The notes under the pieces were generated by a model. It made no database searches. It was not told the origin of the DNA and saw only the letters and a list, made by a program, of their open reading frames with translations. The translations under genes were made by a program, and so were the position numbers. Positions 15,542 to 24,051 of a stretch of DNA of 25,830 bases are shown here, piece after piece. Location: contig UQTM01000048.1 of assembly GCA_900544025.1 (NCBI GenBank), positions 1 to 25,830 on the forward strand. Reading direction: 5' to 3'. Positions within the stretch are counted from its first letter, which is position 1, and each line of letters begins with the position of its first letter. This DNA comes from an uncultured Odoribacter sp. (GTDB taxonomy: Bacteria > Bacteroidota > Bacteroidia > Bacteroidales > Marinifilaceae).

Positions 15542-16429
15542 TCAGCTTTGTGCCTGTAAGGCAAAATCCAGAAATCGGCGGGCATAAGGATCGGGCTCTC
15601 CCTGGTGGTGGATGGCGTAGAAAGTACGGTCGATCGTTAGACCTTCGATGTCGATAATCCGCAGCTTGCCGGAAGTCAATTCTTCGCGTACACTGTAAAC
15701 GGACAATAGAGCGAAACTGTCGCGGCTGTGCCGGAGGAATTGCTTGATCCCTTCGGTGGAGCCCAGGGTAAGGCGGGTACGCAGTTGGGAGATGTCGATA
15801 CCCGACAACGTGAGTTGGCGGCGGATGATATGATAGGTGCCCGAGCCTTTTTCCCGGAATATAAAATCCAACTCCCGGAATTGTTCCCGTGTGATCTGCT
15901 CCGGTAGCGGATTGGAAGCCGAGCCAACCAATACGATTTCATCGTTGATAAAAGGAATGTACCGGATGTCCGGCTGGGTGGGTGTGCCCTCGATAAAAGC
16001 GAGATGCAGGTTTCCGGCAATGACTTCGTGTTCGATCTGGTCGGTGTTGCCGCTGGAGAGATGAATGTGGATGTCGGGATTCCGGCGGATGAAATCGGAT
16101 AACAGCTCCGGCAGGATGTATTGTGCCAGGGTGGTGCTCGCCCCGATATGAAGCGTGCCGGAAAAAGTGTCCCGCCGTTTGTCCAGTTCGAATAAAACTT
16201 CCCGCTCTTTTTGTAGCAAGGGGGTAATCTCCCCTAACAGGTATTTTCCGGTTTCGGTGAGTTGCATCCGGCCTTTTTCCCGGTGGAATAAAGTAACCGA
16301 CAGTTCGCGTTCCAGTTCCTTGATACTTTTGGAAATGGCAGGCTGGGACAAACCGAGTTCCACGGCGACTTTCGTTGTATTCGGATTTTTAGCTAAATGG
16401 TAAAATATGATGTATTTATGGTCTAACAT
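15542..16429 (-). CDS. LysR-family regulator, CysL/YeiE-like
   Basis: The protein has 295 residues, the usual LysR length. The winged helix-turn-helix is at about residues 1-60 (FYHLAKNPNTTKVAVELGLSQPAISKSIKELERELSVTLFHREKGRMQLTETG). The substrate-binding domain follows from about 90 (GTLHIGASTTLAQYILPELLSDFIRRNPDIHIHLSSGNT), with the motif FREKGSGTYHIIRRQL at about 190-205. GASTTIAQY-like and FREKGSGTR-like segments are characteristic of the CysL/YeiE branch, often linked with yeiH or sulfur metabolism. It is convergent with the AraC gene (8-bp gap, no terminator) and divergent from the V-ATPase operon, so either yeiH or its own neighbourhood could be its target. Confidence 0.9.
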   Translation of the reverse strand: MLDHKYIIFYHLAKNPNTTKVAVELGLSQPAISKSIKELERELSVTLFHREKGRMQLTETGKYLLGEITPLLQKEREVLFELDKRRDTFSGTLHIGASTTLAQYILPELLSDFIRRNPDIHIHLSSGNTDQIEHEVIAGNLHLAFIEGTPTQPDIRYIPFINDEIVLVGSASNPLPEQITREQFRELDFIFREKGSGTYHIIRRQLTLSGIDISQLRTRLTLGSTEGIKQFLRHSRDSFALLSVYSVREELTSGKLRIIDIEGLTIDRTFYAIHHQGEPDPYARRFLDFALQAQS

Positions 16430-16451
16430 GGTCGTTTTTCTTTAATATTTA

Positions 16452-16459
16452 CAAAAATA
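16452..16459 (-). promoter_or_regulatory. Candidate -7 promoter element for the lysR-type gene
   Basis: The minus strand reads TATTTTTG, an exact TAnnTTTG match, 22 bp before the start codon. This implies a leader of about 16 bases. No clear -33 element is seen. Confidence 0.4.
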
Positions 16460-16624
16460 GTGTAAATGAGTGAATTTTATTGACTTTCTGCCGGATGATT
16501 TTATTTTGGCATCCGTTTTGCATAGCATGATTATGGAGTGATTTTTTCCAAGTTTGTGGAGTATGGTTATAGTCTTGTAGCGTAGCATCCTGGAAATTTA
16601 AATCGTTTTAATCCCAACAATTAG

Positions 16625-16654
16625 TTGGCTCTTATACGTAAAAATATTAATTTG
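16625..16654 (+). promoter_or_regulatory. Candidate promoter of the V-type ATPase operon
   Basis: TTGG (16625-16628) and TTAATTTG (16647-16654, one mismatch to TAnnTTTG) are separated by 18 bp, close to Bacteroidota spacing. The leader would be about 90 bases and includes a purine-rich segment. Confidence 0.35.
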
Positions 16655-16752
16655 CAGCCTAAAATAGGCGAAAAGAGGGAGAAGAAGGGAGGAATATACC
16701 CGAAAGGCCAATGGGGATAAGGATTTGTATAAAAATCTAAAATTGAATATAT

Positions 16753-17358
16753 ATGGAAAATAAATTAGATGTTCTGACGAAGAAGCTGTATGATGAAGGA
16801 ATAGATAAAGCCAATCAGAAAGCCGGAGAGATCATCGAAAAGGCGAAGCAGGATGCTGCCCGCCTCATTGCGGATGCAGAAGCAAAGGCTAAAGAGATCG
16901 GGGCTGCTGCCGAAGAGAGCGCAGAGAATTTGAAAAAGAAGGCGGAATCGGAAATGGCATTGAGTGCCCGGCAGGCGATTGCTGCGCTGAAACAGTCGGT
17001 GACCGATTTGATTTCCGGCAGGATTTCCGGCGAAATGGCGAAGACCGGATTTGAAGATAAAGCATTTATACAAGAATTGCTGGTGTCTGTGGTGAAAAAA
17101 TGGGATGTGGCTTCGGGGAACCTGAATTTGGAAATATTGCTCCCGGAAAGCGAGAAGAAACAATTCGAATCGTTTGTGGCTGCAAAATACAAAGAGCTGC
17201 TGGATAAAGGGCTGGAAGTGAAAACCGGGGATTCGAAGGAGGATTTTGTGATCCGCCCGAAAGACGGGGGGTATCAGATCACCTTTTCGGAAGCTCTGTT
17301 CGAATCGTTCTTCAACCAGTATATGCGTAGCTTTACCAAATCGCTGCTATATAAATAA
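16753..17358 (+). CDS. atpE: V-type ATP synthase subunit E (peripheral stalk)
   Basis: This 201-residue protein has the subunit E architecture. A long charged, Ala/Lys/Glu-rich N-terminal helix (about residues 15-85: AGEIIEKAKQDAARLIADAEAKAKEIG, then NLKKKAESEMALSARQAIAALKQ) would pair in a coiled coil with a G-type partner. A globular C-terminal domain (about 95-200) binds the A3B3 head. It acts as peripheral stator on the cytoplasmic side. It is the first gene of the seven-gene operon; the DUF2764 gene follows after 87 bp. No separate G/H subunit gene is found in the window. Confidence 0.92.
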   Translation: MENKLDVLTKKLYDEGIDKANQKAGEIIEKAKQDAARLIADAEAKAKEIGAAAEESAENLKKKAESEMALSARQAIAALKQSVTDLISGRISGEMAKTGFEDKAFIQELLVSVVKKWDVASGNLNLEILLPESEKKQFESFVAAKYKELLDKGLEVKTGDSKEDFVIRPKDGGYQITFSEALFESFFNQYMRSFTKSLLYK

Positions 17359-17445
17359 CTGCTTTTGTGCCTGGCGTAACGAATGCTTCGGCAGGATGCA
17401 GGGGAACGACCGGAGGGAGTAGAGTAATTAAAAAAAGAAATCAGA

Positions 17446-18264
17446 ATGGATTATATAGCTTTTATTGCGGGATTGCCGGAGATTTCGTGGGACGACCGGA
17501 AATTGTCGCTGACGGTGGCGGAGTTCCGGGAACAGGCAAGGGATTATATCCGGGGCAAGGATGAAAAATTGCTGGATTTGTTCTTTCTGCCTAACGACAA
17601 TGCGCAAGTGCTGCGGTTGCTGAACAAGCAGGAGCCCAGTGCGGCTTTGCATACGGTGTATCCGCTGAAACAATTGGAAGAGCAGGTACAGGAGCCGGAT
17701 CATTCGCTGCCCGGCTATCTGAGCCGGTTTATCGCCGATTTTAAGGAAGAACATCTGAAATACGAAGTGTCGCCCGAAAATGTGCTGAGCTGGATGTATT
17801 ACGATTATATGATCGCTTCGGACAACCGGCTGGTGAGCCGTTATGCGGAATTTTCCATGAACCTGAAAAATTTGGTTGCGGCGGTGAATAGCCGGAAATA
17901 CGGACGGGACGTGGCAAAGGAAGTCATCGGGGAAAATGAATTCGCTATGGCTTTGCGGACTTCCAATTCCAAGGATTTCGGCTTGTCGCTGGATTATCCA
18001 TACGTAGAAAAAGTAATCGCCCTGATGGAAACCGGTAATTTGGTGGAAAGGGAAAGGGGACTCGATTTGCTGATCTGGAATTTTTTGGATGAAGCGGTGG
18101 TATTTGAATATTTTTCGATCGAACGGGTGATCAGTTACCTGTTGAAGCTGATGATCGTGGAACGCTGGAGCAGGATGAGCACGGAATCGGGCAGGCAGGT
18201 ATTTATGGAGCTGGTCCAACGGTTCAGGGAGAATTTTCGTTTCGAAGAACAGTTCAAAGCGTGA
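17446..18264 (+). CDS. DUF2764 protein, probable V-ATPase subunit C/d equivalent
   Basis: This 272-residue soluble, mostly helical protein matches the DUF2764 family found between E and A genes in Bacteroidota V-ATPase operons; Chlamydia has an uncharacterised gene at the same position. Visible features are the N-terminal YIAFIAGLPEISWDD, a central YYDYMIASDNRLVSRYAEFSMNLKNLVAAVNSRKYGRD (about 125-160) and a C-terminal SIERVISYLLKLMIVERWSRM (about 225-245). The central and C-terminal pieces resemble the F/DxNLKN(I/L)xxxxRxKxxGxD and (P/I)xxxISYxLKxxxxxRW pattern of subunit C/d, the socket joining shaft to ring. That identification is inference. It lies 71 bp before atpA. Confidence 0.85.
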   Translation: MDYIAFIAGLPEISWDDRKLSLTVAEFREQARDYIRGKDEKLLDLFFLPNDNAQVLRLLNKQEPSAALHTVYPLKQLEEQVQEPDHSLPGYLSRFIADFKEEHLKYEVSPENVLSWMYYDYMIASDNRLVSRYAEFSMNLKNLVAAVNSRKYGRDVAKEVIGENEFAMALRTSNSKDFGLSLDYPYVEKVIALMETGNLVERERGLDLLIWNFLDEAVVFEYFSIERVISYLLKLMIVERWSRMSTESGRQVFMELVQRFRENFRFEEQFKA

Positions 18265-18335
18265 GTACGTTCGGATGAATGAGCTATGCGGCCCAGAAAA
18301 CGTGAATAAAATCAGAAATTACAAATAAATAATAT

Positions 18336-20093
18336 ATGTCAAAAACACAAGGAAAAGTTCATAGCATTATTTCTAACCTTGTATTGGTGAAGGTCGAAGG
18401 CCCGGTTTCCCAGAATGAGATTTGCTTTATCGAGCAGGGGGACGAAAGGTTGATGGCCGAAGTGATCAAGGTGGTCGGAGAGATTGCTTATGTACAGGTA
18501 TTTGAAAGTACCAGAGGACTGAAACCCGGTAATCCGGTGGAATTCGAGCAGCACATGCTGGAAGTGAGCCTTGGGCCGGGATTGCTGTCGAAAAATTTCG
18601 ACGGATTGCAGAACGACCTGGATAAGATGACCGGGGTTTTTCTGAAAAGAGGCGAATATACCAATCCGCTGGAAGACGATAAAAAGTGGAAATTTACGCC
18701 TTTGGCCAAACCGGGCGACCGGGTGAAGGCGGCGGACTGGATCGGAAACGTGAAAGAGAATTGGCTCGACCACAAGATAATGGTTCCTTTCAAAATGGAG
18801 GGAGAATATACCGTTGCATCGATCGTGGACGAAGGGGAATATACGATATTGGATACGGTGGCCGTGTTGAAAGACGCTGCCGGGAAAGAATATCCCGTGA
18901 CGATGGTGCAGAAATGGCCGGTGAAAGTGGCTATGCGTAATTATGTGGATAAACCGCGTCCTTCCCGGCAAATGGAAACAGGGGTACGGGTGATCGATAC
19001 CATGAACCCGATGCTGGAAGGAGGAACGGGATTTATCCCCGGGCCGTTCGGTACGGGAAAAACCGTATTACAGCATGCGCTGGCGCGTTTTGCCGATGCC
19101 GATGTGATTATTATGGCTGCCTGCGGTGAGCGTGCGAACGAGGTGGTGGAAATCTTTACCGAATTTCCGAAATTGCAAGACCCGCGTTCCGGGCGTTCGC
19201 TATATGAACGGACGACAATCATCGCCAATACCTCGAATATGCCTGTGGCTGCCCGTGAAGCTTCGGTGTACACGGCTATGACGATCGGGGAGTATTACCG
19301 GGCAATGGGCATGAAAGTGCTGTTGCTGGCCGATTCCACTTCGCGCTGGGCACAGGCTTTGCGTGAGATGTCCAACCGTATGGAAGAGTTGCCGGGGCAG
19401 GATGCTTTCCCGATGGACCTGTCGGCTATTATCTCTAATTTCTATTCCCGCGCCGGCATGGTGTATCTGAACAATGGAAAAACCGGATCGGTGACTTTTA
19501 TCGGAACGGTATCGCCTGCGGGCGGTAACCTGAAAGAACCGGTGACCGAATCGACGAAAAAGGTGGCGCGTTGTTTCTACGCCCTGTCACAGGCTCGTGC
19601 CGATTCCAAGCGTTATCCGGCTATCGATACGCTGGATTCTTATTCGAAATACCTGGAATATCCCGAATTTGTGGAATATGCCAAAAAGAATATTTCCGAC
19701 CGGTGGATCGCCGATGTGAACGAAGCCCGCAATATGCTGGTGAGGGGGCGTGAAACGGCGGAACAGATCGATATTTTGGGGGACGACGGTGTGCCTTTGG
19801 ATTACCATATTATATTTTGGAAATCGGAACTGATCGACTTCGTCATTTTGCAACAGGATGCTTTCGATAACATCGACGGCTCTACTTCTATGGAACGCCA
19901 GCAATATATGCTGAATATGGTGCTGGACGTTGTACGGTCGGATTTCGACTTTGATTCCTTTGAAGAAATAAACCCTTATTTCAAGCGGATAATCAATGGA
20001 TTCAAGCAAATGAACTATTCGGAATTCCAATCGGAAAGCTTTAAAAAATACGAGGCAGAGGTGAACGACATCATAAACGAGAGAAAAAAATAA
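18336..20093 (+). CDS. atpA: V-type ATP synthase subunit A (catalytic)
   Basis: This 585-residue protein is the catalytic subunit of the A3B3 head. The N-terminal beta-barrel (about 1-75) precedes the non-homologous insert of A-type subunits (about 110-190). The nucleotide-binding core has the P-loop G236-PFGTGKT-243, the catalytic Glu265 in CGERANEV, the Walker B region KVLLLADSTSRWAQALREMS (about 327-347) and PAGGNLKEPVTEST. A C-terminal helical domain ends near 585. All catalytic motifs are intact, so the enzyme should hydrolyse or make ATP. The P-loop has Thr where many relatives have Ser or Ala, a minor variation. It is followed 5 bp later by atpB. Confidence 0.98.
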   Translation: MSKTQGKVHSIISNLVLVKVEGPVSQNEICFIEQGDERLMAEVIKVVGEIAYVQVFESTRGLKPGNPVEFEQHMLEVSLGPGLLSKNFDGLQNDLDKMTGVFLKRGEYTNPLEDDKKWKFTPLAKPGDRVKAADWIGNVKENWLDHKIMVPFKMEGEYTVASIVDEGEYTILDTVAVLKDAAGKEYPVTMVQKWPVKVAMRNYVDKPRPSRQMETGVRVIDTMNPMLEGGTGFIPGPFGTGKTVLQHALARFADADVIIMAACGERANEVVEIFTEFPKLQDPRSGRSLYERTTIIANTSNMPVAAREASVYTAMTIGEYYRAMGMKVLLLADSTSRWAQALREMSNRMEELPGQDAFPMDLSAIISNFYSRAGMVYLNNGKTGSVTFIGTVSPAGGNLKEPVTESTKKVARCFYALSQARADSKRYPAIDTLDSYSKYLEYPEFVEYAKKNISDRWIADVNEARNMLVRGRETAEQIDILGDDGVPLDYHIIFWKSELIDFVILQQDAFDNIDGSTSMERQQYMLNMVLDVVRSDFDFDSFEEINPYFKRIINGFKQMNYSEFQSESFKKYEAEVNDIINERKK

Positions 20094-20098
20094 GTGAT

Positions 20099-21421
20099 AT
20101 GAATACAGCTTTTCAAAAAGTATATACAAAGATCACCCAGATCACAAAAGCTACCTGTTCGCTGAACGCCCAGGGCGTGGGAAACGACGAGCTGGCGATC
20201 GTGAACGGGCGGCTGGCACAGGTCGTGAAGATATGGGGCGACAATATTACACTCCAGGTATTCTCCGGAACGGAAGGGATTCCGACCAATGCCGAGGTGA
20301 CATTTCTGGGGAAAGCCCCGACATTGAAAGTAGGAGAAGACCTTTGCGGGCGTTTTTTCAATGCCTTCGGCGATCCGATCGACGGCGGGCCTGTGGTGGA
20401 CGGGGAAGAACGCGAAATCGGCGGCCCGTCGGTAAACCCGGTGCGACGGAAACAGCCGTCGGAACTGATTGCTACGGGTATTGCGGGTATCGACCTGAAC
20501 AACACCTTGGTATCGGGGCAGAAAATTCCGTTTTTTGCCGATCCCGACCAGCCTTATAACCAGGTGATGGCGAATGTGGCTTTGCGCGCACAGACCGACC
20601 GTATTATCCTGGGCGGCATGGGATTGACGAACGACGATTACCTGTATTTTAAGAACTTGTTCGATAATGCCGGGGTGCTCGACCGTATTGTCAGTTTTGT
20701 GAACACGACGGAAGCTCCGCCTGTGGAACGTTTGCTGGTGCCGGACATGGCATTGACGGCTGCGGAATATTTTGCCGTAGATCGGAATGAGAAAGTGTTG
20801 GTACTGCTGACGGATATGACGCTGTATGCGGATGCGCTGAGTATCGTATCCAACCGGATGGATCAGATTCCTTCGAAAGACTCTATGCCCGGTTCGCTTT
20901 ATTCCGACCTGGCGAAGATCTATGAAAAAGCGGTACAGTTCCCGGAAGGCGGTTCTATCACCATTATTGCAGTAACGACTTTATCGGGTGGCGATATTAC
21001 CCACGCGATCCCGGATAATACCGGATATATCACGGAAGGCCAGTTGTTCTTGCGGAAAGATACGGAGATCGGCAAAGTGATCGTGGACCCGTTCCGAAGC
21101 CTTTCCCGTTTGAAACAGCTGGTGATCGGGAAGAAAACCCGGAAAGACCATCCGCAGGTGATGAATGCAGCGATCCGTCTGTATGCGGATGCTGCCAATG
21201 CCCGTACAAAACTGGAGAACGGTTTCGACCTGACGGACTACGACAAACGTACGCTTGAATTTGCCAAAGATTATTCCAATGAATTGTTGGCGATCGATGT
21301 AAACATCAGCATTACCCAGATGCTCGATACAGCCTGGACTTTATTCCGGAAATATTTTACGAAAGCGGAATTGGGTATCAAGCAAGAGATTGTGGACGAA
21401 TTCGGCGGATATACGGACTGA
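20099..21421 (+). CDS. atpB: V-type ATP synthase subunit B (non-catalytic)
   Basis: This 440-residue protein is homologous to A but lacks a P-loop: the equivalent stretch reads SGQKIPFFADPDQPYNQVMANVALRAQ (about 140-166), as expected for the regulatory B subunit. Other family segments are GRFFNAFGDPIDGGP (about 84-98), SVNPVRRKQPSELIATGIAGIDLNNTLVSGQ, VLVLLTDMTLYADALSIVSNRMDQIPSKDSMPGSLYSDLAKIYEKA (about 235-280) and GDITHAIPDNTGYITEGQ (about 300-318). It alternates with subunit A in the hexameric head. It lies 5 bp after atpA and 11 bp before atpD. Confidence 0.97.
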   Translation: MNTAFQKVYTKITQITKATCSLNAQGVGNDELAIVNGRLAQVVKIWGDNITLQVFSGTEGIPTNAEVTFLGKAPTLKVGEDLCGRFFNAFGDPIDGGPVVDGEEREIGGPSVNPVRRKQPSELIATGIAGIDLNNTLVSGQKIPFFADPDQPYNQVMANVALRAQTDRIILGGMGLTNDDYLYFKNLFDNAGVLDRIVSFVNTTEAPPVERLLVPDMALTAAEYFAVDRNEKVLVLLTDMTLYADALSIVSNRMDQIPSKDSMPGSLYSDLAKIYEKAVQFPEGGSITIIAVTTLSGGDITHAIPDNTGYITEGQLFLRKDTEIGKVIVDPFRSLSRLKQLVIGKKTRKDHPQVMNAAIRLYADAANARTKLENGFDLTDYDKRTLEFAKDYSNELLAIDVNISITQMLDTAWTLFRKYFTKAELGIKQEIVDEFGGYTD

Positions 21422-21432
21422 AATAAGAGGGT

Positions 21433-22032
21433 ATGATAAAATTTCAATATAATAAAACATCCCTTCAAAACCTGGACAAACAGCTGAAAACGCGGGTACG
21501 GGCTTTGCCGACGATTAAAAACAAAGAATCGGCATTGCGTTCGGAAGTGAAGAAAGCGAAAGAGGTGGCGGACGAGTTCGACGGGAGGTTGCAGGACACG
21601 CTGAATGCAATCAGCGATATGTTGCAGCTTTACGACGAATATACCCCGGATATATTGACGGTGAAGGACGTAAACATGTCGGTGAAAAAAATCGCCGGGG
21701 TGAGAACGCCTGTGCTGGACGATGTGAAATACGAGGTGAAAGAGTTCAGCTTATTTAATGCTCCGGGTTGGTATTTGGATGGGATACAGCAAGTGCAGCA
21801 AGTGGTGAAGATCGCTTTGGAACGGGAGTTGTATATGAAAAAAATGGAACTGCTCGACAAAGCACGTAAAAAAACCACACAGAAAGTGAACCTGTACGAG
21901 AAGGTGCAAATTCCCGGTTTTCAGGAAGCGATCCGCAAAATCAAGCGATTCCTCGAAGATGAAGAAAACCTTTCCAAATCGGCTCAGAAGATAGTGAAAA
22001 CCCGTAAAGCAATGGAGGCAGACCCATCATGA
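21433..22032 (+). CDS. atpD: V-type ATP synthase subunit D (central rotor shaft)
   Basis: This 199-residue protein is dominated by two long helices: about 8-70 (LQNLDKQLKTRVRALPTIKNKESALRSEVKKAKEV) and about 110-195 (VQQVVKIALERELYMKKMELLDKARKKTTQKVNLYEKVQIPGF, then IRKIKRFLEDEE). These form the antiparallel coiled coil of the rotating shaft. The RRVNALE-like C-terminal motif appears as TQKVNLYEKVQIPGFQEAIRKIK. Its stop codon overlaps the atpI start by 4 bases (ATGA). The usual shaft partner, subunit F, is not encoded nearby. Confidence 0.94.
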   Translation: MIKFQYNKTSLQNLDKQLKTRVRALPTIKNKESALRSEVKKAKEVADEFDGRLQDTLNAISDMLQLYDEYTPDILTVKDVNMSVKKIAGVRTPVLDDVKYEVKEFSLFNAPGWYLDGIQQVQQVVKIALERELYMKKMELLDKARKKTTQKVNLYEKVQIPGFQEAIRKIKRFLEDEENLSKSAQKIVKTRKAMEADPS

Positions 22033-23939
22033 TCGTAGCAATGAAAAAATTGTCCCTGCTGATATTCTATAAAGATTATCAGGTATTTCTGGAGCAGCTC
22101 CGGGAAAAGGGCGTGGTGCATATCCACGAAAACAAAGAGCGGTCGGCGGAAGATGAGGTTTTAAAGCAAAAGCTAAGCATTGTAAAGCGCATCGGCGAAA
22201 TGATGCGATTGCTGCGGAAGCGGTTGCCGGCGGAAGAAAAAGACGTGGCCGATTTGCTTGCGGAATGGTCGAAAGGAGTGATGCCGGCCGATCGGTTGGC
22301 ATTCTATTACAAAGTGTTCTATCCGGAAAAAGAAGTGCCGGAAAATATATCCGAAGCTTCGGAATTGGATTTATTGGTGTTTTTGGAAAGCCAGTTTAAG
22401 CGGATAGAGCAATTAGACCAGCAGATGGCCGTTTTGGAGAAAGACCACATGATTTACGAGCCTTGGGGAACATTTCCGCAGGAACGTCTCGGCGGATTGC
22501 AGGATGCCGGGTGGGATTTGCGTTTCTTCACGGTTCCCGACCGGAAATACCTGCCGGAATGGGAAGATCGGTTTAATACATTTGTGATTAACCAGGAGAA
22601 AGGGCAGACTTATTTTGTGACGGTATTACCCGCCGGAGAAAAAGCGTCTCCGGAAGCGGATGCTGTGGTATTTCCTCAGATGAATGCAGAGGAAATACAG
22701 CAGGCGATGGACGGGCTGAGGGCGGAGAAAGAAACCGTGGCGCGGAATATCGACCGGATTGCCGGTTTTTCTGCCGATTACCTGAAAGATTTCCGGGTGC
22801 AACTGGTGGAGGATGCCGATTTACTGAAAGTGAAGGATGCCGCCCTGACGCTGGTGGACGATAAAGTGATTTCCCTGGAAGGCTGGGTGCCCGCCGGGAT
22901 TGAAAAAGATGTAAACGAATGGCTTGCCGTTCAGGATGTGGCTTACGAAATAGAAGAGCCGGCGAATGAAGACAATCCGCCGATCTTATTGAAAAATAAT
23001 AAGTTCGCCCGTTTATTCGAATTTATCGGGGAACTTTATTCTCTGCCGAATTATCGGGAGATCGATCTAACACCGTTTTTTGCTCCGTTTTTCGTGCTGT
23101 TCTTTGGGCTTTGTCTCGGGGATGCCGGATACGGATTGCTATTGTTGATCGTGATCTCCCTGTATAAGATTAAAGCGAAACCTTCGATTAAACCGATTCT
23201 TTCCCTGGCGCAATGGCTGGGGGCGGGTACGGTGGTCATGGGAACGGTCAGCGGAACGTTTTTCGGTATTCAATTGCTGGAAGTGCAATTGCCCTGGGTG
23301 GTAAAGCTCCGCGCGATGATGCTCGACTCGCAGCAGTTGTTTAACTTGGCCTTGATTATCGGTGCCGTGCAGATCATCTTTGGTATGTTCCTGAAAGTGG
23401 TGAATTTGTGGCGGCAATACGGAATGCCGGCAGCATTGCCTACCATCGGCTGGTTGGTGCTGATCCTCGGCGGAGGAACTTGTTTCCTGCTGTCCTCTAA
23501 AGGCTTCGACGTGAAAATCCTGATGTATGTGATCGGCGGGGTTGCAGCCGTGTTGATCTTTATCCTGAATAACCTTCGCCGGAACGTCTTTATCAATATC
23601 GGGGCGGGACTTTGGGATTCTTATAATATGCTGACGGGATTATTGGGAGATACCCTTTCTTATATCCGTTTGTTTGCGTTGGGAATTTCCAGTTCTGTGC
23701 TGGGTTTGGTATTTAATGATCTGGCTATGAATATGAGTCCTGATATTCCGGGCGTAAAACAATTGGTGATGCTGATTATACTTTTATTCGGGCACAGTGT
23801 CAATCTTTTTATGGCCGGGCTGGGATCGTTTGTACATCCGATGCGTCTGACTTTTGTGGAGTTCTACAAAAATGCCGGATTTGAAGGAGGCGGTAAGAAA
23901 TACCAGCCTTTTAAAAGACGGAATACCCAGGAGGCATAG
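22029..23939 (+). CDS. atpI: V-type ATP synthase subunit I (membrane stator/ion channel)
   Basis: This 636-residue protein has a cytoplasmic N-terminal half (about 1-340, coiled and alpha/beta) and a membrane half with about seven to eight helices (about 345-620). The conserved FFGLCLGDAGYG segment (359-369) and the essential ion-channel arginine, Arg547 in GDTLSYIRLFALGISSSVLG, are present. HSVNLFMAGLGSFVHPMRLTFVEFYKNAGFEGGGKKYQPF is the standard C-terminus. It provides the half-channels facing the K ring. The ATG at 22029 is chosen because it overlaps the atpD stop; a second in-frame ATG at 22041 is possible. A 112-bp A-rich gap follows before atpK. Confidence 0.96.
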   Translation: MIVAMKKLSLLIFYKDYQVFLEQLREKGVVHIHENKERSAEDEVLKQKLSIVKRIGEMMRLLRKRLPAEEKDVADLLAEWSKGVMPADRLAFYYKVFYPEKEVPENISEASELDLLVFLESQFKRIEQLDQQMAVLEKDHMIYEPWGTFPQERLGGLQDAGWDLRFFTVPDRKYLPEWEDRFNTFVINQEKGQTYFVTVLPAGEKASPEADAVVFPQMNAEEIQQAMDGLRAEKETVARNIDRIAGFSADYLKDFRVQLVEDADLLKVKDAALTLVDDKVISLEGWVPAGIEKDVNEWLAVQDVAYEIEEPANEDNPPILLKNNKFARLFEFIGELYSLPNYREIDLTPFFAPFFVLFFGLCLGDAGYGLLLLIVISLYKIKAKPSIKPILSLAQWLGAGTVVMGTVSGTFFGIQLLEVQLPWVVKLRAMMLDSQQLFNLALIIGAVQIIFGMFLKVVNLWRQYGMPAALPTIGWLVLILGGGTCFLLSSKGFDVKILMYVIGGVAAVLIFILNNLRRNVFINIGAGLWDSYNMLTGLLGDTLSYIRLFALGISSSVLGLVFNDLAMNMSPDIPGVKQLVMLIILLFGHSVNLFMAGLGSFVHPMRLTFVEFYKNAGFEGGGKKYQPFKRRNTQEA

Positions 23940-23944
23940 TTTTG
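23937..23944 (+). promoter_or_regulatory. Possible internal promoter for atpK
   Basis: TAGTTTTG is an exact TAnnTTTG match overlapping the atpI stop codon, 108 bp before atpK. The gap is A-rich like the leaders of highly expressed Bacteroidota genes. No TTTG is found at -33, so this is a weak call. Confidence 0.3.
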
Positions 23945-24051
23945 GAGAATAAAAGACTTGAACAGTATAAAATATCATCGGGAATGAGGGGATAAAAATC
24001 ATTTAGAAGAAATAATAATAGTAATAAATTAAAAATCAAAAATTTAGAATT

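Larger units (their letters stand above)
16430..16752. other. Divergent intergenic region between lysR-type gene and V-ATPase operon
   Basis: The 323 bp contain no gene. They hold the candidate promoters of both flanking transcription units and a purine-rich tract at about 16664-16694 (plus strand). Confidence 0.6.

Noticed and set aside
17428..18219. Long minus-strand frame (263 codons) opposite the DUF2764 gene
   Set aside because: His/Gln/Phe-rich mirror of a real gene; no family resemblance, and the plus-strand gene is in a conserved operon.
18339..18971. 210-codon minus-strand frame opposite atpA
   Set aside because: Antisense shadow of the strongly conserved catalytic subunit gene.
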